A DNA stretch of 14,452 nucleotides from Solirubrobacteraceae bacterium (GTDB lineage: Bacteria > Actinomycetota > Thermoleophilia > Solirubrobacterales > Solirubrobacteraceae): contig JADGIB010000060.1 in the NCBI GenBank assembly GCA_019683665.1, positions 1 through 14,452 on the forward strand. Direction: 5' to 3'. This document shows positions 6,178-14,452 of this stretch, one piece after another. The position numbers were made by a program, and so were the translations under genes. The number at the start of each line of letters is the position of its first letter. The first letter of the stretch is position 1. The notes beneath the pieces were generated by a model that was given only the letters and a program-made list of their open reading frames with translations, did no database searches and was not told the DNA's origin.

Positions 6178-6984
6178 ATGAGCGCGAAGATCACCACCCT
6201 CAGAGACGCCGTCGCGGAGCTGGTCCACGACGGCGACACGATCGCCCTCGAAGGCTTCACCCACCTCATCCCGGTCGCGGCCGGCCACGAGATCATCCGG
6301 CAGGGCCGCCGCGACCTGACGCTGGTGCGGATGACGCCCGACATCGTCTACGACCAGCTCATCGGCGCCGGCTGCGCCCGCAAGCTCGTCTTCTCCTGGG
6401 GCGGCAACCCCGGCGTCGGCTCGCTGCACCGCCTGCGCGACGCCGTGGAGAACGGCTGGCCGCACCCGCTGGAGATCGAGGAGCACAGCCACGCCGGCAT
6501 GGCCAACCGCTACGCCGCGTCGGCGGCCGGGCTGCCCTTCGCCGTCATGCGCGGCTACACCGGCACGGACCTCGTCAAGCACACGCCGACGATCGCCCGG
6601 ATCACCTGCCCGTTCACCGGCGAGGAGCTGACCGCCGTCCCGAACCTCGGCCTCGACGTCGCGATCATCCACGCCCAGCGCGCCGACCGGAAGGGCAACG
6701 TCCAGATGTGGGGCCTGACCGGCGTCCAGAAGGAGGCCGTGCTCGGGGCCAGGCGCTCGCTCGTCACCGTCGAGGAGATCGTCGACGAGCTCGAGCCTAT
6801 GCCGAACCAGGTCGTGCTCCCGTCCTGGGTCGTCACCGCCGTCGCCGAGGTGCCCGGCGGGGCGCGCCCCTCCTACGCCCAGGGCTACTACGACCGCGAC
6901 AACGACGCCTACCGCGCCTGGGACCCGATCTCGCGCGACCGCGAGGCGTTCACGGCGTGGCTGAAGAGCGAGGTGCTCGCATGA
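6178..6984 (+). CDS. pcaI: 3-oxoadipate CoA-transferase, subunit A
   Basis: A 268-residue alpha subunit of a family I CoA-transferase. With PcaJ it moves CoA from succinyl-CoA to 3-oxoadipate, the penultimate step of the beta-ketoadipate pathway, in the cytosol. Family features are the N-terminal GDTIALEGFTHLIPVAAGHE (19-38), the Gly-rich SWGGNPGVGS (73-82) and a GNVQMWG segment near 173-179. It is longer than the 231-residue P. putida PcaI and closer to the CatI/GctA (glutaconate CoA-transferase-like) type. The ATG follows the promoter and operator by about 35 bases, without an evident ribosome binding site. It shares ATGA (6981-6984) with pcaJ, so the two subunits are translationally coupled. 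The assignment to 3-oxoadipate rests on the pca neighbours; related proteins act on other dicarboxylates. Confidence 0.85.
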   Translation: MSAKITTLRDAVAELVHDGDTIALEGFTHLIPVAAGHEIIRQGRRDLTLVRMTPDIVYDQLIGAGCARKLVFSWGGNPGVGSLHRLRDAVENGWPHPLEIEEHSHAGMANRYAASAAGLPFAVMRGYTGTDLVKHTPTIARITCPFTGEELTAVPNLGLDVAIIHAQRADRKGNVQMWGLTGVQKEAVLGARRSLVTVEEIVDELEPMPNQVVLPSWVVTAVAEVPGGARPSYAQGYYDRDNDAYRAWDPISRDREAFTAWLKSEVLA

Positions 6985-7726
6985 CCGACTTCGCCCCCGA
7001 CGAGCTGCTGACGATCGCCGCCGCGCGCGAGCTGACCGACGGGACGACGACGTTCGTGGGCATCGGCCCGCCCGGCGCCGCCGCGAACCTGGCCCAGCGC
7101 ACGCACGCGCCGAACCTCGTCCTCGTCTACGAGTCCGGCGCGATCGGCGCCAAGCCCGACCGCCTGCCGCTGTCGATCGGCGACGGCATCCTCGGCGAGA
7201 CCGCCGACGCGGTCGTGACCGTGCCGGAGATGTTCAACTACTGGGTCCAGCCGGGCCGCATCGACGTCGGCTTCCTCGGCGCCGCCCAGATCGACCGGTA
7301 CGGCAACATCAACACGACGGTCATCGGCGACTACGCGTCCCCGAAGGTCCGTCTCCCCGGCGCCGGCGGCGCGCCCGAGATCGCCGCCAACTGCGGCGAG
7401 GTCATCGTCATCCTGCGCCAGTCCAAGCGCGCGTTCGTCGAGCGGGTCGAGTTCGTCACGAGCGTCGGCCACGGCGACGGCTCCCCCGGCTACCGCGAGC
7501 GGCTCGGCCTGCGCGGCCGCGGCCCGGTGAAGATCATCACCGACCTCGGCAAGCTCGAGGTCGACCCGGAGACCCGCGAGTTCGTCATGACCGCCCTCCA
7601 CGAGGGGGTCACCCGCGAGCAGGCGATCGAGGCCACCGGCTGGGAGCTGCGGTTCGCCGACGACGTCGCCACCCTGCCCCTCCCGACCGCGGAGGAGCTC
7701 GAGACCCTCCGTTCGCTGAAGGCCTG

Positions 7727-7727
<1 letters not shown>
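6981..7727 (+). CDS. pcaJ: 3-oxoadipate CoA-transferase, subunit B
   Basis: A 248-residue beta subunit of the same CoA-transferase. The likely catalytic glutamate is Glu51 in VYESGAIG, matching the E-(N/S)-G motif of family I enzymes, which forms the glutamyl-CoA thioester. GDGILGETADAVVTVPEMFN (67-86) and AAQIDRYGNINTTVIGDY (105-122) are further family segments. Presence of the glutamate argues against the IpdB-type ring hydrolases, which share the fold but lack it. The start is the ATG at 6981 overlapping the pcaI stop by 4 bases; the reading frame stays open far upstream inside pcaI, but that part is an Arg-rich shadow. The stop overlaps the pcaF start by one base (TGATG). It is longer than the 213-residue P. 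putida PcaJ. Confidence 0.86.
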
Positions 7728-8908
<1,181 letters not shown>

Positions 8909-8921
8909 CGCACCCACATGG

Positions 8922-8928
8922 AAAGGAG
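8922..8928 (+). promoter_or_regulatory. Strong ribosome binding site of pcaH
   Basis: AAAGGAG lies 11 bases before the pcaH ATG, inside a purine-rich run (8920-8937). It decides the pcaH start in favour of 8940 over an out-of-frame ATG at 8918. It is one of only two clear Shine-Dalgarno sequences in the operon and should give the dioxygenase genes independent, high translation. Confidence 0.65.
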
Positions 8929-8939
8929 AGAGAGGGGAC

Positions 8940-9677
8940 ATGTCGGAGTCCGAGTCGGGACTGAAGCTCCCGAAGTACTCGCCGATTCCCGAAGGGGAGG
9001 ATCCGTCGAACTTCGCCGAGTACCGCTCGACGAAGTACCGCTTCCCGAAGCGGCCGCTGTTCCACCTCCCGCCGTCGATCGGGGAGATCACCGGCCCGCT
9101 CCTCGGTGAGGACCGGGTCGGCCCGCACGACCACGACCTGACCGCCCACGGCCACGGGGAGCCGCTCGGCGAGCGGATCATCGTGCACGGCCGCCTGCTC
9201 GACAGCGGCGGGCGGCCGATCCCGGGCCAGCTCATCGAGATCTGGCAGGCGAACGCGTGCGGCCGCTACGTCCACAAGGTCGACCAGCACCCGGCGCCGC
9301 TGGACCCGAACTTCACGGGCGTGGGCCGGACGGTCACCGACGCCGAGGGGCGCTACCGGTTCATCACGATCAAGCCGGGCGCCTACCCGTGGGGCAACCA
9401 CCACAACGCCTGGCGGCCCCAGCACATCCACTTCTCCATCACGGGCCGGGCCCTGCCGCAGCGGCTCGTCACCCAGATGTACTTCCCGGGTGACCCGCTG
9501 TTCGTCCAGGACCCGATCTTCAACGCGGTGCGCGACGAGAAGGCGCGCAACCGGATGATCAGCCGGCTCGACCTCGAGGAGACCGTGCCCGAGTGGGCGC
9601 TGGCCTACCAGTGGGACATCGTCCTGCGCGGGCCGGACGAGACGCCGAACATCGAGACCGCGGAGGAGCACGGATGA
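8940..9677 (+). CDS. pcaH: Protocatechuate 3,4-dioxygenase, beta subunit
   Basis: A 245-residue iron-binding subunit of the intradiol dioxygenase that opens protocatechuate to 3-carboxy-cis,cis-muconate. The four non-heme Fe(III) ligands are readable: Tyr110 in ACGRYVHK, Tyr149 in PGAYPWGN, and His162 and His164 in WRPQHIHFS. Arg159, which helps in catalysis in this family, is also present. The N-terminal part (1-60) is the usual PcaH extension, and IEIWQANACGRY (99-110) is a family hallmark. Length is close to the 239 residues of P. putida PcaH. The stop shares ATGA (9674-9677) with pcaG. No signal peptide is seen, so it is cytosolic. Confidence 0.95.
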   Translation: MSESESGLKLPKYSPIPEGEDPSNFAEYRSTKYRFPKRPLFHLPPSIGEITGPLLGEDRVGPHDHDLTAHGHGEPLGERIIVHGRLLDSGGRPIPGQLIEIWQANACGRYVHKVDQHPAPLDPNFTGVGRTVTDAEGRYRFITIKPGAYPWGNHHNAWRPQHIHFSITGRALPQRLVTQMYFPGDPLFVQDPIFNAVRDEKARNRMISRLDLEETVPEWALAYQWDIVLRGPDETPNIETAEEHG

Positions 9678-10297
9678 GCAGCACCCCCGACACCGTCGGC
9701 CCGTATCCGCTGCCCAGCGTCGAGCCGACGTTCGGCCCGACGCCGTCGCAGACCGTCGGCCCGTACTTCTCGTTCGGGCTGACGGAGCCGTGGGACGAGC
9801 GCGAGGACGCGGTCGCGCCCTACCGCACGGACGCGATCGAGATCTTCGGCCAGGTCTTCGACGGGCTCGGCGAGCCGATCCCGGACGCGATGATCGAGAC
9901 CTGGCAGGCCGACCCCGACGGCCGCTTCAACCACCCAGACGACCCGCGCGGCGCGGTCCCCTACGAGGGCTTCCGCGGGTTCGCGCGGTCGGGGACCGAC
10001 GAGCAGGGCAACTGGCGGGTGCGGACGCTGAAGCCCGGCTCGATCCCGGCCGCCGACGGCGTGACGCCGCAGGCGCCGCACATCGTGGTCACCGTCATGG
10101 CCCGCGGCGTCCTGCGCCAGCTCACGACCCGCATCTACTTCGGGGACGAGCCGGAGGCCAACGCGGCCGACCCGGTCCTGCAGTCCCTGCCGGAGGATGC
10201 GCGGCGCACGCTCATCGCCGAGCCGGTCGAGGGGCGGGGCTACCGCTTCGACATCCACCTGCAGGGCGATGACGAGACCGCGTTCTTCCAGTTCTGA
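9674..10297 (+). CDS. pcaG: Protocatechuate 3,4-dioxygenase, alpha subunit
   Basis: A 207-residue structural partner of PcaH. The family N-terminal motif TPSQTVGPYF (23-32) forms part of the active-site wall. Later segments MIETWQADPDGRF (78-90) and APHIVVTVMARGVLRQLTTR (119-138) match PcaG, and it keeps APHI where PcaH has the iron histidines, as expected for the non-metal subunit. It ends with the typical ETAFFQF. The start is the ATG at 9674 overlapping pcaH by 4 bases; the frame is open further upstream, but only as a shadow. Oddity: TVGPY occurs twice (7-11 and 27-31), giving a longer N-terminus than the Pseudomonas protein. Confidence 0.93.
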   Translation: MSSTPDTVGPYPLPSVEPTFGPTPSQTVGPYFSFGLTEPWDEREDAVAPYRTDAIEIFGQVFDGLGEPIPDAMIETWQADPDGRFNHPDDPRGAVPYEGFRGFARSGTDEQGNWRVRTLKPGSIPAADGVTPQAPHIVVTVMARGVLRQLTTRIYFGDEPEANAADPVLQSLPEDARRTLIAEPVEGRGYRFDIHLQGDDETAFFQF

Positions 10298-10694
10298 CGC
10301 GGCCGCCTACGAACGCGGCATGGAGGTCCGGCGCGGCGTGCTCGGCGACGAGCACGTCGACCGGGCCCAGGCCAGCACGACCCCGTTCTCCGAGCCGTTC
10401 CAGGACTTCATCACGCGCACCGCGTGGGGCGACGTCTGGGCGCGGCCGGGGCTGGACCGGCGCACCCGCTCGATGATCACGCTCGCCGCCCTGACCGCGA
10501 TCCGGGCGGAGGGCGAGATCGGCATGCACGTGCGCGCCGCGATCGGCAACGGGCTCACCCCCGACGAGATCGCCGAGGTGATCCTCCACACGGCGATCTA
10601 CGCCGGGGTGCCGGCGGCGAACGCGGCGTTCAGGATCGCCCAGGACGTGCTGGCCGAGATGGGCGTGCCGGAGGCGCGGCGGGCCGGTGACTGA
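10269..10694 (+). CDS. pcaC: 4-carboxymuconolactone decarboxylase
   Basis: A 141-residue small helical enzyme of the AhpD/CMD-like fold that decarboxylates 4-carboxymuconolactone to 3-oxoadipate enol-lactone. Family segments are YERGMEVRRGVLGDEHVDRA (14-33), PGLDRRTRSMITLAALTAI (60-78), EGEIGMHVRAAIGNGLT (81-97) and ILHTAIYAGVPAANAAF (105-121). The ATG at 10269 is chosen because the conserved YERGMEVRR begins before the next ATG (10320). This makes a 29-base overlap with pcaG, the longest in the operon. The stop overlaps the pcaR start by 8 bases. The gene is free-standing here; many actinomycetes carry it fused to pcaD as pcaL. Confidence 0.9.
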   Translation: MTRPRSSSSDAAAYERGMEVRRGVLGDEHVDRAQASTTPFSEPFQDFITRTAWGDVWARPGLDRRTRSMITLAALTAIRAEGEIGMHVRAAIGNGLTPDEIAEVILHTAIYAGVPAANAAFRIAQDVLAEMGVPEARRAGD

Positions 10695-11439
10695 CGCGCC
10701 GCGCGGCGACCACTTCGTCCAGTCCCTCGAGCGGGGGCTGTCGGTCGTCCGCGCGTTCGACGCCGAGCGTCCGGAGATGACGCTCAGCGAGGTGGCGCGC
10801 GTCACCGGGCTGACGCGCGCCGCCGCGCGGCGCTTCCTGCTCACGCTCGTCGACCTGCAGTACGTCCACACCGACGGGCGCGTCTTCTGGCTGTCGCCGC
10901 GCGTGCTCGAGCTGGGCCACGCGTACCTGTCGAGCCTGTCGCTGCCGGAGATCGCCGAGCCGCACCTCGAGCGGCTCGTCGCCGAGGTGCGCGAGTCGTC
11001 GTCGGTGTCGGTCCTCGACGGCGACGACGTCATCTACGTGGCCCGGGTCCCGGTGTCGCGGATCATGACCGTGTCGATCAACGTCGGCACGCGCCTGCCC
11101 GCGCACCGCACGTCGATGGGGCGCGTCCTGCTCGCCGCCCGCGACGCCGAGCCGGACGACCCGGTCCTGCGCGAGCAGCTCGGGCGGGTGCGCCGCGACG
11201 GGTACGCGCTCGTCGACCAGGAGCTCGAGGAGGGGCTGCGCTCGATCGCGGTCCCGATCCGCGACCGCGGCGGCGCCGTCGTCGCCGCGATGAACCTGTC
11301 CACGCACGCCGGGCGGCGCACGATCGACGCGATGCGCCGCGAGCTGCTGCCGCCGCTGCGCGAGACCGCGGCGCGCATCGAGGCCGACCTGGCGGCGGGC
11401 TCGACGGGGAGCCGACACAGGAGGAGAAGCATCGGATGA
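10687..11439 (+). CDS. pcaR: IclR-family regulator of the PcaR/PcaU/PobR group
   Basis: A 250-residue regulator. The N-terminal FVQSLERGLSVVRAFD (10-25) and the winged helix-turn-helix with MTLSEVARVTGLTRAAARRF (31-50) and LLTLVDLQYV are hallmarks of the beta-ketoadipate regulators PcaR, PcaU, PobR and CatR. The C-terminal part (about 75-240) is the IclR effector-binding domain, which in this group senses 3-oxoadipate, protocatechuate or 4-hydroxybenzoate. The start is GTG at 10687, overlapping the pcaC stop by 8 bases (GTGACTGA). The stop shares ATGA with pobA. Being inside the operon, the gene is probably subject to feedback by its own product, acting at the dyad near 6143-6161. The exact effector is uncertain, and its place next to pobA leaves a PobR-like role open. 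Confidence 0.85.
   Translation: MTDAPRGDHFVQSLERGLSVVRAFDAERPEMTLSEVARVTGLTRAAARRFLLTLVDLQYVHTDGRVFWLSPRVLELGHAYLSSLSLPEIAEPHLERLVAEVRESSSVSVLDGDDVIYVARVPVSRIMTVSINVGTRLPAHRTSMGRVLLAARDAEPDDPVLREQLGRVRRDGYALVDQELEEGLRSIAVPIRDRGGAVVAAMNLSTHAGRRTIDAMRRELLPPLRETAARIEADLAAGSTGSRHRRRSIG
11419..11426 (+). promoter_or_regulatory. Strong ribosome binding site of pobA inside pcaR
   Basis: AGGAGGAG ends 9 bases before the pobA ATG (11436) and lies within the last codons of pcaR, which there encode a basic SRHRRRS stretch. It supports the chosen pobA start and efficient re-initiation. Confidence 0.6.
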
Positions 11440-12611
11440 GAACGCAGGTGGGGATCGTCGGCGCCGGGCCGGCCGGCCTGTTCCTGGCGGAGCTCCTGCG
11501 CCGGGAGGGGATCGAGTCGGTCATCCTCGAGGCACGCGACCGCGAGTACGTGCAGCAGCGGGTGCGCGCCGGCGTGCTGGAGCAGGGAACGGTCGACTGC
11601 ATGGCCCGGCTCGGGCTCGACGGCCGCCTACGCCGCGAGGGGCTCGTCCACGAGGGCTTCGAGATCCTCTACGAGGGGGTCCGCCACCGCATCGACATGC
11701 GGGCGCTCTGCGGCCGCGCGATCACCGTCTACGGCCAGCAGAAGGTCGTCGAGGACCTCATCGACCACCGCCTCTCGATCGGCGCGCCGCTGCTGTTCGA
11801 GGCGGCCGACGTCGCCCTCCACGGCCTCGACACCGACGCGCCGTCGATCACGTTCACCCACGAAGGCCGCGCGCAGGAGCTGCGCTGCGACTTCGTCGCC
11901 GGCTGCGACGGCTTCCACGGCATCAGCCGCCGCTCGATCCCCGACGGGGTGCTGACGACCTACGAGCGCGTCTACCCGTACGCCTGGCTGGGGATCCTCG
12001 CGCACGCGGCGCCGTCGAACGACGAGCTCATCTACGCCCGCACCGAGCGCGGCCTCGCCCTGCACTCGATGCGCTCGCCGGAGATCTCGCGCCTCTACCT
12101 CCAGGTCGCGCCCGACGAGGACCTCGAGGCGTGGCCCGACGAGCGCATCTGGGCCGAGCTGCGCGCGCGCCTGCAGACCGCCGACGGCGACTTCACCCTC
12201 AACGAGGGCGAGATCTTCGAGAAGGGGATCACGCCGATGCGCTCGTTCGTGGCCGAGCCGATGCGCTACGGGCGCCTGTTCCTGGCCGGGGACGCGGCGC
12301 ACATCGTCCCGCCGACCGGGGCCAAGGGGCTGAACGTCGCCGTCTCCGACGTCCAGAACCTGTCCGAGGCGCTGGCCGAGTACTACGGCAGCGGCTCGAC
12401 GGCGGGCCTGGACGGCTACTCGGAGCGCTGCCTGCGGCGCGTCTGGCGGGTGCAGCACTTCTCGTGGTTCATGACCCAGATGCTCCACCGGCCCGCCGAC
12501 CAGGACCCGTTCGAAGAGCGCCTGCAGCGGTCCCAGCTGGACTACGTGACGTCGTCGCACGCGGCCGCGGTGTCGCTGGCCGAGAACTACGCCGGCCTGC
12601 CCCGTGATTGA
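11436..12611 (+). CDS. pobA: 4-hydroxybenzoate 3-monooxygenase
   Basis: A 391-residue class A flavoprotein hydroxylase that converts 4-hydroxybenzoate to protocatechuate with FAD, O2 and NAD(P)H, feeding the pathway encoded round it. GAGPAG (9-14) binds the FAD ADP part, CDFVAGCDGFHG (151-162) is the DG motif, and LFLAGDAAHIVPPTG (281-295) is the GD motif. It aligns nearly without gaps to the Pseudomonas fluorescens enzyme. The active-site residues are kept: Tyr200, Ser211, Arg213, Tyr221, Pro293 and Tyr385 (Pseudomonas Tyr201, Ser212, Arg214, Tyr222, Pro293, Tyr385). The cofactor-selecting segment 32-38 reads EARDREY, without the Arg33-Gln34 of the NADPH-specific enzyme. The ATG overlaps pcaR by 4 bases, and the stop overlaps pcaB by 8. 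Confidence 0.95.
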   Translation: MRTQVGIVGAGPAGLFLAELLRREGIESVILEARDREYVQQRVRAGVLEQGTVDCMARLGLDGRLRREGLVHEGFEILYEGVRHRIDMRALCGRAITVYGQQKVVEDLIDHRLSIGAPLLFEAADVALHGLDTDAPSITFTHEGRAQELRCDFVAGCDGFHGISRRSIPDGVLTTYERVYPYAWLGILAHAAPSNDELIYARTERGLALHSMRSPEISRLYLQVAPDEDLEAWPDERIWAELRARLQTADGDFTLNEGEIFEKGITPMRSFVAEPMRYGRLFLAGDAAHIVPPTGAKGLNVAVSDVQNLSEALAEYYGSGSTAGLDGYSERCLRRVWRVQHFSWFMTQMLHRPADQDPFEERLQRSQLDYVTSSHAAAVSLAENYAGLPRD

Positions 12612-13941
12612 CGTCTTCGCCGGTGTCCTCGCCCGCGGGCCGGTCCGGGAGGCGGTCGGCGACCGCGCCTGGCTGCAGGCGCTGCTCGACGTCGAGGCGG
12701 CCCTGGCGCGGGCCCAGGCGCGCGTCGGGCTGATCAGCGCCGAGGAGGCCGAGGCGATCGCCGCCGCCTGCGACGCCGCCGGCTACTCGGCGGCCGAGAT
12801 CGGCGCCGCGGCGGCCAAGGGCGGCAACCCGGCCCAGCCGGTCGTCACGGCGCTCACCGCCCGGGTGGAGGGCCCGGCCCGCGGCCACGTCCACCGCGGC
12901 GCGACGAGCCAGGACGTCGTCGACACGGCGGCGATGCTCGTCGCCCGCCGCGCGCTCGACCTCCTGCTCGCCGACCTCGCCGGCGCCGCCGACGCGGCCG
13001 CCGAGCTCGCCCGCGCCCACCGCGACACGCCGATGGCGGCGCGCACGCTCCTGCAGCAGGCGGTCCCGACGACGTTCGGGCTGAAGGCCGTCGGCTGGAT
13101 GACCGCGCTCGACGCCGCCCGCGCCCGGCTGGCGACGGTCCGCGACGAGCGGCTCGCCGTCCAGCTCGGCGGGGCGGCCGGGACGCTCGCCTCGCTCGGC
13201 GCCGACGGGCTCGCCGTCCTGCGGGCGCTGGCGCAGGAGCTGGGGCTGGCCGAGCCGGTCCTGCCGTGGCACACCGACCGCACCCGCGTCGGCGAGCTGG
13301 CCGGCGCGCTCGGCGAGGCGTGCGGCGCGGTGGCCAAGGCCGCCCGCGACGTGACGCTGCTGAGCCAGACCGAGGTCGGCGAGGTCCGCGAGGCGGCCGG
13401 CGGCGGCTCCTCGACGATGCCGCACAAGCGCAACCCGGTCGCCTCGATCGCCGCGGTCGCCTGCGCGCGCCGCGCCCCCGGGCTCGTCGCCGACGTGCTC
13501 GCCGCGATGGAGCACGAGCACGAGCGCGCCGCCGGGGCCTGGCACGCCGAGTGGGCGCCGCTGAACGACCTCCTCGTCGCCGCCGGCTCGGCCGCCGCCT
13601 GGCTGCGGGCGTGCCTGGAGGGCCTCGAGGTCGACGCCGAGCGGATGCGCGCCAACCTCGCGCTCACCGGCGGGCTGCTCATGGCCGAGCGGGTCAGCAC
13701 CGCCCTGGGCCGCACGCTCGGGCGCGGCGCCGCCCACGAGGTCGTCGAGCGCGCCGCCGCCGCGGCCGCCGACGGCGGGCGCCCGTTCGCCGACGTCCTG
13801 CGCGACGACCCCGAGATCCGCGAGCGGGTCGGCGCCGGCGAGATCGACCGGCTGCTGGACCCGGCCGGCTACCTCGGCAGCGCCGGGGCGCTCGTGGACC
13901 GCGCGCTCGAGGCCCACCGGATGCTTGGATTGGCGCCGTGA
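12604..13941 (+). CDS. pcaB: 3-carboxy-cis,cis-muconate cycloisomerase
   Basis: A 445-residue member of the fumarase/aspartase superfamily, close to the usual PcaB length of about 450. It lactonises the ring-cleavage product to 4-carboxymuconolactone. The superfamily signature GGSSTMPHKRNP lies at 267-278. Two other conserved regions are HRGATSQDVVDTA (97-109) and ARTLLQQAVPTTFG (146-159). The GTG start at 12604 is fixed by an 8-base overlap with pobA (GTGATTGA), like the pcaC/pcaR junction. The stop overlaps the pcaD GTG by 4 bases. Adenylosuccinate lyase is the nearest alternative, but the N-terminus and operon context favour PcaB. Confidence 0.93.
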   Translation: MIDVFAGVLARGPVREAVGDRAWLQALLDVEAALARAQARVGLISAEEAEAIAAACDAAGYSAAEIGAAAAKGGNPAQPVVTALTARVEGPARGHVHRGATSQDVVDTAAMLVARRALDLLLADLAGAADAAAELARAHRDTPMAARTLLQQAVPTTFGLKAVGWMTALDAARARLATVRDERLAVQLGGAAGTLASLGADGLAVLRALAQELGLAEPVLPWHTDRTRVGELAGALGEACGAVAKAARDVTLLSQTEVGEVREAAGGGSSTMPHKRNPVASIAAVACARRAPGLVADVLAAMEHEHERAAGAWHAEWAPLNDLLVAAGSAAAWLRACLEGLEVDAERMRANLALTGGLLMAERVSTALGRTLGRGAAHEVVERAAAAAADGGRPFADVLRDDPEIRERVGAGEIDRLLDPAGYLGSAGALVDRALEAHRMLGLAP

Positions 13942-14452
13942 CCCCGATCCAGGTGCATCATCTCGTCGAGGGCCCGCCGGACGCGCCGGCCCTCGTGCTC
14001 GCCAACTCGCTCGGCTCGACGCTCGCGATGTGGGAGCCGCAGATCGAGCGCCTCGCGGCCGAGCTGCGCGTCGTGCGCTTCGACCTGCGCGGCCACGGCC
14101 GCTCCCCGGTTCCGCCCGGCCCGTACACGCTCGCCGAGCTCGCCGAGGACGTCGTCGCGCTCCTGGACCGCCTCGAGATCCCGCGCGCGCACGTCGCGGG
14201 CGTCTCGCTGGGCGGCATGATCGCGATGCGGCTGGGGATCGACGCCCCCGACCGCGTCGACCGGCTCGTCCTCTGCTGCACGTCGGCGCGGCTCGGGCCG
14301 CCGTCGATGTGGGAGGACCGCATCCGCACGGTCCGCGAGCGGGGCACCGAGGCGCTGGCCGACGCCGTCGTCGCGCGCTGGTTCACGCCGGCGTGGGCGG
14401 CCGCCCCCCCCGCCCGGGTCCGGCGCCGGCGCGCGGTCTCTTATTCCCAACT
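13938..14452 (+). CDS. pcaD: 3-oxoadipate enol-lactonase, 3' truncated by the window end
   Basis: About 171 residues of an alpha/beta-hydrolase, normally near 260 long, that hydrolyses 3-oxoadipate enol-lactone to 3-oxoadipate. The oxyanion-loop region reads LANSLGSTLAMWEPQI (21-36), then FDLRGHGRSP (48-57), and the nucleophile is Ser90 in GVSLGGM. RWFTPAW (147-153) is typical of PcaD. The catalytic Asp and His would lie beyond the window. The GTG at 13938 shares GTGA with the pcaB stop; no ATG candidate fits the conserved N-terminus. The final 19 bases look like adapter, so the last six or so encoded residues should not be trusted. The C-run near 14404-14411 may also contain errors. The gene is not fused to pcaC. 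Confidence 0.9.
   Translation, partial: MTPIQVHHLVEGPPDAPALVLANSLGSTLAMWEPQIERLAAELRVVRFDLRGHGRSPVPPGPYTLAELAEDVVALLDRLEIPRAHVAGVSLGGMIAMRLGIDAPDRVDRLVLCCTSARLGPPSMWEDRIRTVRERGTEALADAVVARWFTPAWAAAPPARVRRRRAVSYSQ
14434..14452. other. Degraded Nextera mosaic-end/adapter remnant
   Basis: The last 19 bases match the transposon mosaic end CTGTCTCTTATACACATCT at 15 of 19 positions without gaps, including an unbroken GTCTCTTAT. The minus strand here encodes MGIRDR, close to the MCIRDR peptide produced by the true adapter. This is probably library sequence left at a contig end, not genomic DNA. Confidence 0.7.

Noticed and set aside
5982..6980. Upstream extension of the pcaJ frame through pcaI
   Set aside because: The extension is low-complexity Arg-rich sequence; the family N-terminus begins at the ATG at 6981, which overlaps the pcaI stop in the usual ATGA manner.
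12469..13917. 482-residue minus-strand open frame opposite pcaB
   Set aside because: It is antisense to a gene with a clear fumarase-superfamily signature, and its translation has no recognisable domain.
13869..14450. Minus-strand frame beginning MGIRDR at the window end
   Set aside because: Its start codon lies in adapter-like sequence, and the rest is antisense to pcaD.

Overview
The window is very GC-rich, and its coding third positions are almost all G or C. This points to a high-GC actinomycete. The basic, beta-rich C-terminal tail of the first gene and the unfused pcaC and pcaD genes fit an early-branching lineage such as Thermoleophilia/Solirubrobacterales, but that placement is an inference. 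Both ends look technical. Bases 1-71 are a G/C-only self-complementary tract, and the last 19 bases resemble a degraded Nextera mosaic end. The window is therefore probably a complete assembly contig.

Left part (72-4721): a minus-strand pair consists of a TetR-family regulator followed 7 bp later by a large secreted choice-of-anchor A/DUF11 protein. It is divergent from a plus-strand flavin monooxygenase of the Baeyer-Villiger type. The 71-bp gap between the divergent genes holds two near-identical dyads (GGTAC-N6-GTACC) with centres 22 bp apart, a likely TetR operator controlling both directions.

Middle (4722-6177): a membrane-anchored HtrA-type serine protease has no PDZ domain. It is preceded by four 11-bp phased TTCAGG-like direct repeats typical of OmpR/PhoB-family response regulators. 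It converges on a small unrecognised helical protein, and a stem-loop spans both stop codons.

Right part (6178-14452): a nearly complete protocatechuate branch of the beta-ketoadipate pathway lies on the plus strand in the order pcaI-pcaJ-pcaF-pcaH-pcaG-pcaC-pcaR-pobA-pcaB-pcaD (pcaD is cut by the window end). Almost all junctions overlap by 1 to 29 bases, and the only real gap (31 bp, before pcaH) carries a strong ribosome binding site. PobA turns 4-hydroxybenzoate into protocatechuate. PcaGH cleaves the ring, and PcaB, PcaC and PcaD give 3-oxoadipate. PcaIJ activates it with CoA, and PcaF thiolyses it to succinyl-CoA and acetyl-CoA. A TTGCGG-N18-TAGGGT promoter precedes pcaI. It is followed at about +1 by a dyad resembling, as I recall it, the PcaR box of Pseudomonas, so the operon's own IclR-family regulator probably controls it.

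The observations most worth a second look are the DUF11 domain split by three Cys/His repeats, the paired TetR operator, the phased repeats before the protease, the PcaR-like operator, and the adapter remnant.
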